From NCBI GenBank assembly GCA_937906635.1, contig CALCYP010000064.1:1-7805 (forward strand): 7,805 bases of DNA, read 5' to 3'. Origin of the DNA: an uncultured bacterium (GTDB taxonomy: Bacteria; Patescibacteriota; Gracilibacteria; Absconditabacterales; Absconditicoccaceae). The position numbers were made by a program, and so were the translations under genes. The notes beneath the pieces were generated by a model, which worked only from the letters and a program-made list of their open reading frames with translations, did no database searches and was not told the DNA's origin. This document shows positions 6,168 to 7,805 of this stretch, piece after piece (the first letter of the stretch is position 1; each line of letters begins with the position of its first letter).

Positions 6168-7700
6168 ATGGAATTATTTCTCAACAAAAAATCTGAAAAA
6201 TTTTTAATAAACTTTTTAAAAAGACAGCGTAATGTGGGAAAAAAGTTTGTCTATATTTGAGCTGATGTGTGAAAAAATGTATTGGATATCTCTGTAGTAA
6301 TTTGAGATAGTGAAATACAAGAATATTTAGGGACTATCGAAAACAATATTTCATGATTCAAGGAAATTGAAAGTTTCGTGCTAAAACTTGTGTGAATATG
6401 AATTGATGAAAATAATATTTTTTTTGCTTGTGAAAACACAGGACTTTATACTCATGATTGTATGGATTATTTTGATAGTAGATTGCCAAATACATATATT
6501 TTGAAATCATCTCTGACTTTCCAAGCCAGAAAATATTATGCCAAAGCAGATTTTAAAACAGATCTTTTGGATTCGGCCATCGTCGCTCTGACACTAAATG
6601 ATTTGCACAAAAAATGAAAATTGGAATGTTTGGCAAATCCGTACAGCAATGATAAAGTCTGAATTGGTTTCATTCGTAGATCTTTTTGAAAAGAGATGTG
6701 CTCTCTCAGACATCTTTTCCGTATGATAGCAGAATTAAGAACAAAAAAATCAGAAATTGTCACAAGTATATGAAATCTGCAGTACAGAATTTTCCCAGAA
6801 TTGGATTCCATTTTTGAGTGCCGTTCAAAAACTAAAAAAAATTTGATAAATCTATTTACCAGAGATCAAATTTTAGCCATGAATTTTGAAGAATTTAAGG
6901 GAATATACAAAAGTAAATTCGGACAAAAATCACTACTTGGAAATCTGACCAATAAATTGAAAGAATTCTTTTTGGAAGTGCAAAAAAGATGAATTAAAAC
7001 TATACACTCAGAGCTCGATATAATGGTATGAATTGATGACAACGATTATATTTTAGAAAGTATTCGTATAAAATTTCAAGAATATGATTTCGTAGTCCAA
7101 GAGATGGAAAATTTGGAAAATACAGTAGCAAAAATATTGAATAAATTACAAAATTGTGGATTTTTTATACCAAAATTGAAATGAGTTTCATGAATCGAGC
7201 TTGGACTTTTTTTGTGAGAGTTGGGGCAAGATATTTATGAAATGAGCCCACATTCTCTGCTTGGATTCGCAGGATGGCATCCAAATATCTATGAATCTGG
7301 TGGCTGAAATCCGACAAAAGTTCCTAGATTTTCAACCAAAAAATCAATCATAAAAAAATATTTGTATGTCCGAATGTGATGATTCTGTTTGCATAATCCA
7401 AGTTTTAGATTGTACAAAAATTTACTCTCAGAATATTACGGTATCACAACGGAAAAATCAGTCACAAATTCTAAATTGAAGAAAAAAATTTGATGTAAAT
7501 CCGGAGATAAATTTCTGAAAATTATTTTAATTTGTTTCAAAAATAAGACTTGATTTGATGAAAATAGATTTATAATAGACACGATATTGCCACTTGTAGA
7601 TAAAATGAAAAATAATTGATTTTCTATACAATCAATTTCTTCTATAATTCAAAGCACTTACAAGACAGCCAAAATTCCAGATCTTTTAATTTTGAAATAA
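6168..7700 (+). CDS. IS110-family (DEDD) transposase
   Basis: A 510-aa protein, TGA as Gly, from ATG 6168 to TAA 7698-7700. The N-terminal RuvC-like domain has the expected DEDD set: D33 in YIGADVGKN, E89 in CENTGLY, and D132 and D135 in FKTDLLDS. A long Lys/Glu-rich middle (about residues 150-340) is probably coiled coil. The C-terminal Transposase_20-like domain includes GVSGIELGLFLGELG, then GFAGWHPNIYESGG with S377 at the place of the catalytic serine, then KKSIIKKYLYVRMGGF. It is longer than most family members (about 300-450 aa), mainly in the middle. No frameshift or internal stop is present, so it looks intact. It uses the host's recoded TGA throughout, implying long residence in, or transfer among, code-25 genomes. 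Confidence 0.85.
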
Positions 7701-7706
7701 TTGTAT

Positions 7707-7760
7707 GCCATCATACATCGTAAATATTTGAGTTTTTAAGTATTTTGAGGGTATGATGGC
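7707..7760 (+). promoter_or_regulatory. Inverted repeat enclosing the start codon of the next ORF
   Basis: GCCATCATAC (7707-7716) is the exact complement of GTATGATGGC (7751-7760), and inside it AAATATTT (7722-7729) pairs with AAGTATTT (7738-7745) with one wobble. The right arm contains both possible start codons (7753 and 7756) of the following ORF, and its GAGGG Shine-Dalgarno-like site (7747-7751) borders the stem. It could be a translational operator that hides the start, or part of the IS110 right end. Confidence 0.5.
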
Positions 7761-7805
7761 GAGAGATTCCAAAGAGGATCCAGGGCCGAAAATCGTACGT
7801 AAACA
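7756..7805 (+). CDS. Start of an ORF cut by the window edge
   Basis: From ATG 7756 (or 7753) the frame reads MARDSKEDPGPKIVRK and continues past the edge. GAGGG at 7747-7751, 4 nt before the ATG, is the only clear Shine-Dalgarno-like site in the window. The codons (GCG, GGG, CCG) are richer in GC than neighbouring genes, and Gly is GGG rather than TGA. The basic, short-start look suggests a nucleic-acid-binding or ribosomal protein, but 16 residues are too few to name it. Confidence 0.45.
   Translation, partial: MARDSKEDPGPKIVRK

Larger units (their letters stand above)
6038..7706 (+). mobile_element. IS110-family insertion sequence (ends not resolved)
   Basis: The element is inferred from its transposase. 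IS110 elements normally lack conventional terminal inverted repeats and target duplications, so the ends cannot be placed from one sequence; the limits given are simply the neighbouring genes. Family members encode a structured guide (bridge) RNA in a non-coding end. Here the upstream gap is about 130 nt and the downstream gap about 50 nt, so the left side is the likelier place, although the AT-rich sequence does not show an obvious bridge-RNA fold. Confidence 0.45.

Overview
The window looks like the genome of a Candidate Phyla Radiation (Patescibacteria) bacterium of the Gracilibacteria/Absconditabacteria type, which use genetic code 25 (UGA = glycine). The direct evidence is that every long gene here is broken by many in-frame TGA codons, and these fall where well-known families carry invariant glycines: the CxGPH editing motif of threonyl-tRNA synthetase, the GGGxRG and GxSxG motifs of a patatin, and the GGG of a pyruvyl transferase. 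Only TAA and TAG act as stops. Read with the standard code the window appears nearly gene-free; read with code 25 it is densely coding. The DNA is AT-rich and most starts have no clear Shine-Dalgarno sequence.

Layout. 1-1110 (minus) is the N-terminal part of a secreted acidic protein with a cysteine cluster and a lamin-tail-like domain, running off the left edge, with a good sigma70-type promoter at 1140-1168. 1211-1687 (minus) is an unrecognised 158-aa protein. 1688-2017 is a divergent control region: it holds promoters for the minus gene, a small compound-hairpin repeat (1820-1874), and a threonine-rich leader peptide (1895-1942) followed by mutually exclusive antiterminator and terminator hairpins. 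This controls thrS (2018-3916), threonyl-tRNA synthetase.

3917-4069 carries a palindromic repeat and a promoter. 4070-5197 is a polysaccharide pyruvyl transferase-like gene whose reading frame runs uninterrupted through about 200 bp of intergenic-type palindromic repeat DNA and ends inside a second palindrome related to the one behind thrS. 5240-6037 (minus) is a patatin-like phospholipase convergent with it. 6168-7700 is an IS110-family (DEDD) transposase with an AT-only inverted repeat upstream. The right edge (7756-7805) has the start of another ORF whose start codon lies in the arm of a 10-bp inverted repeat.

The main discovery candidate is the thrS leader: seven Thr codons in fifteen, and three short segments that can pair in alternative ways ending in a U-tract terminator. 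This is a complete ribosome-mediated attenuator controlling an aminoacyl-tRNA synthetase in a recoded, reduced-genome lineage. Second is the in-frame spread of palindromic repeats into a coding sequence, which resembles Rickettsia palindromic elements. Apart from thrS and its leader, the genes do not form an obvious single pathway. The pyruvyl transferase, patatin and secreted protein all point towards cell-surface or host-contact functions, but that link is inference.
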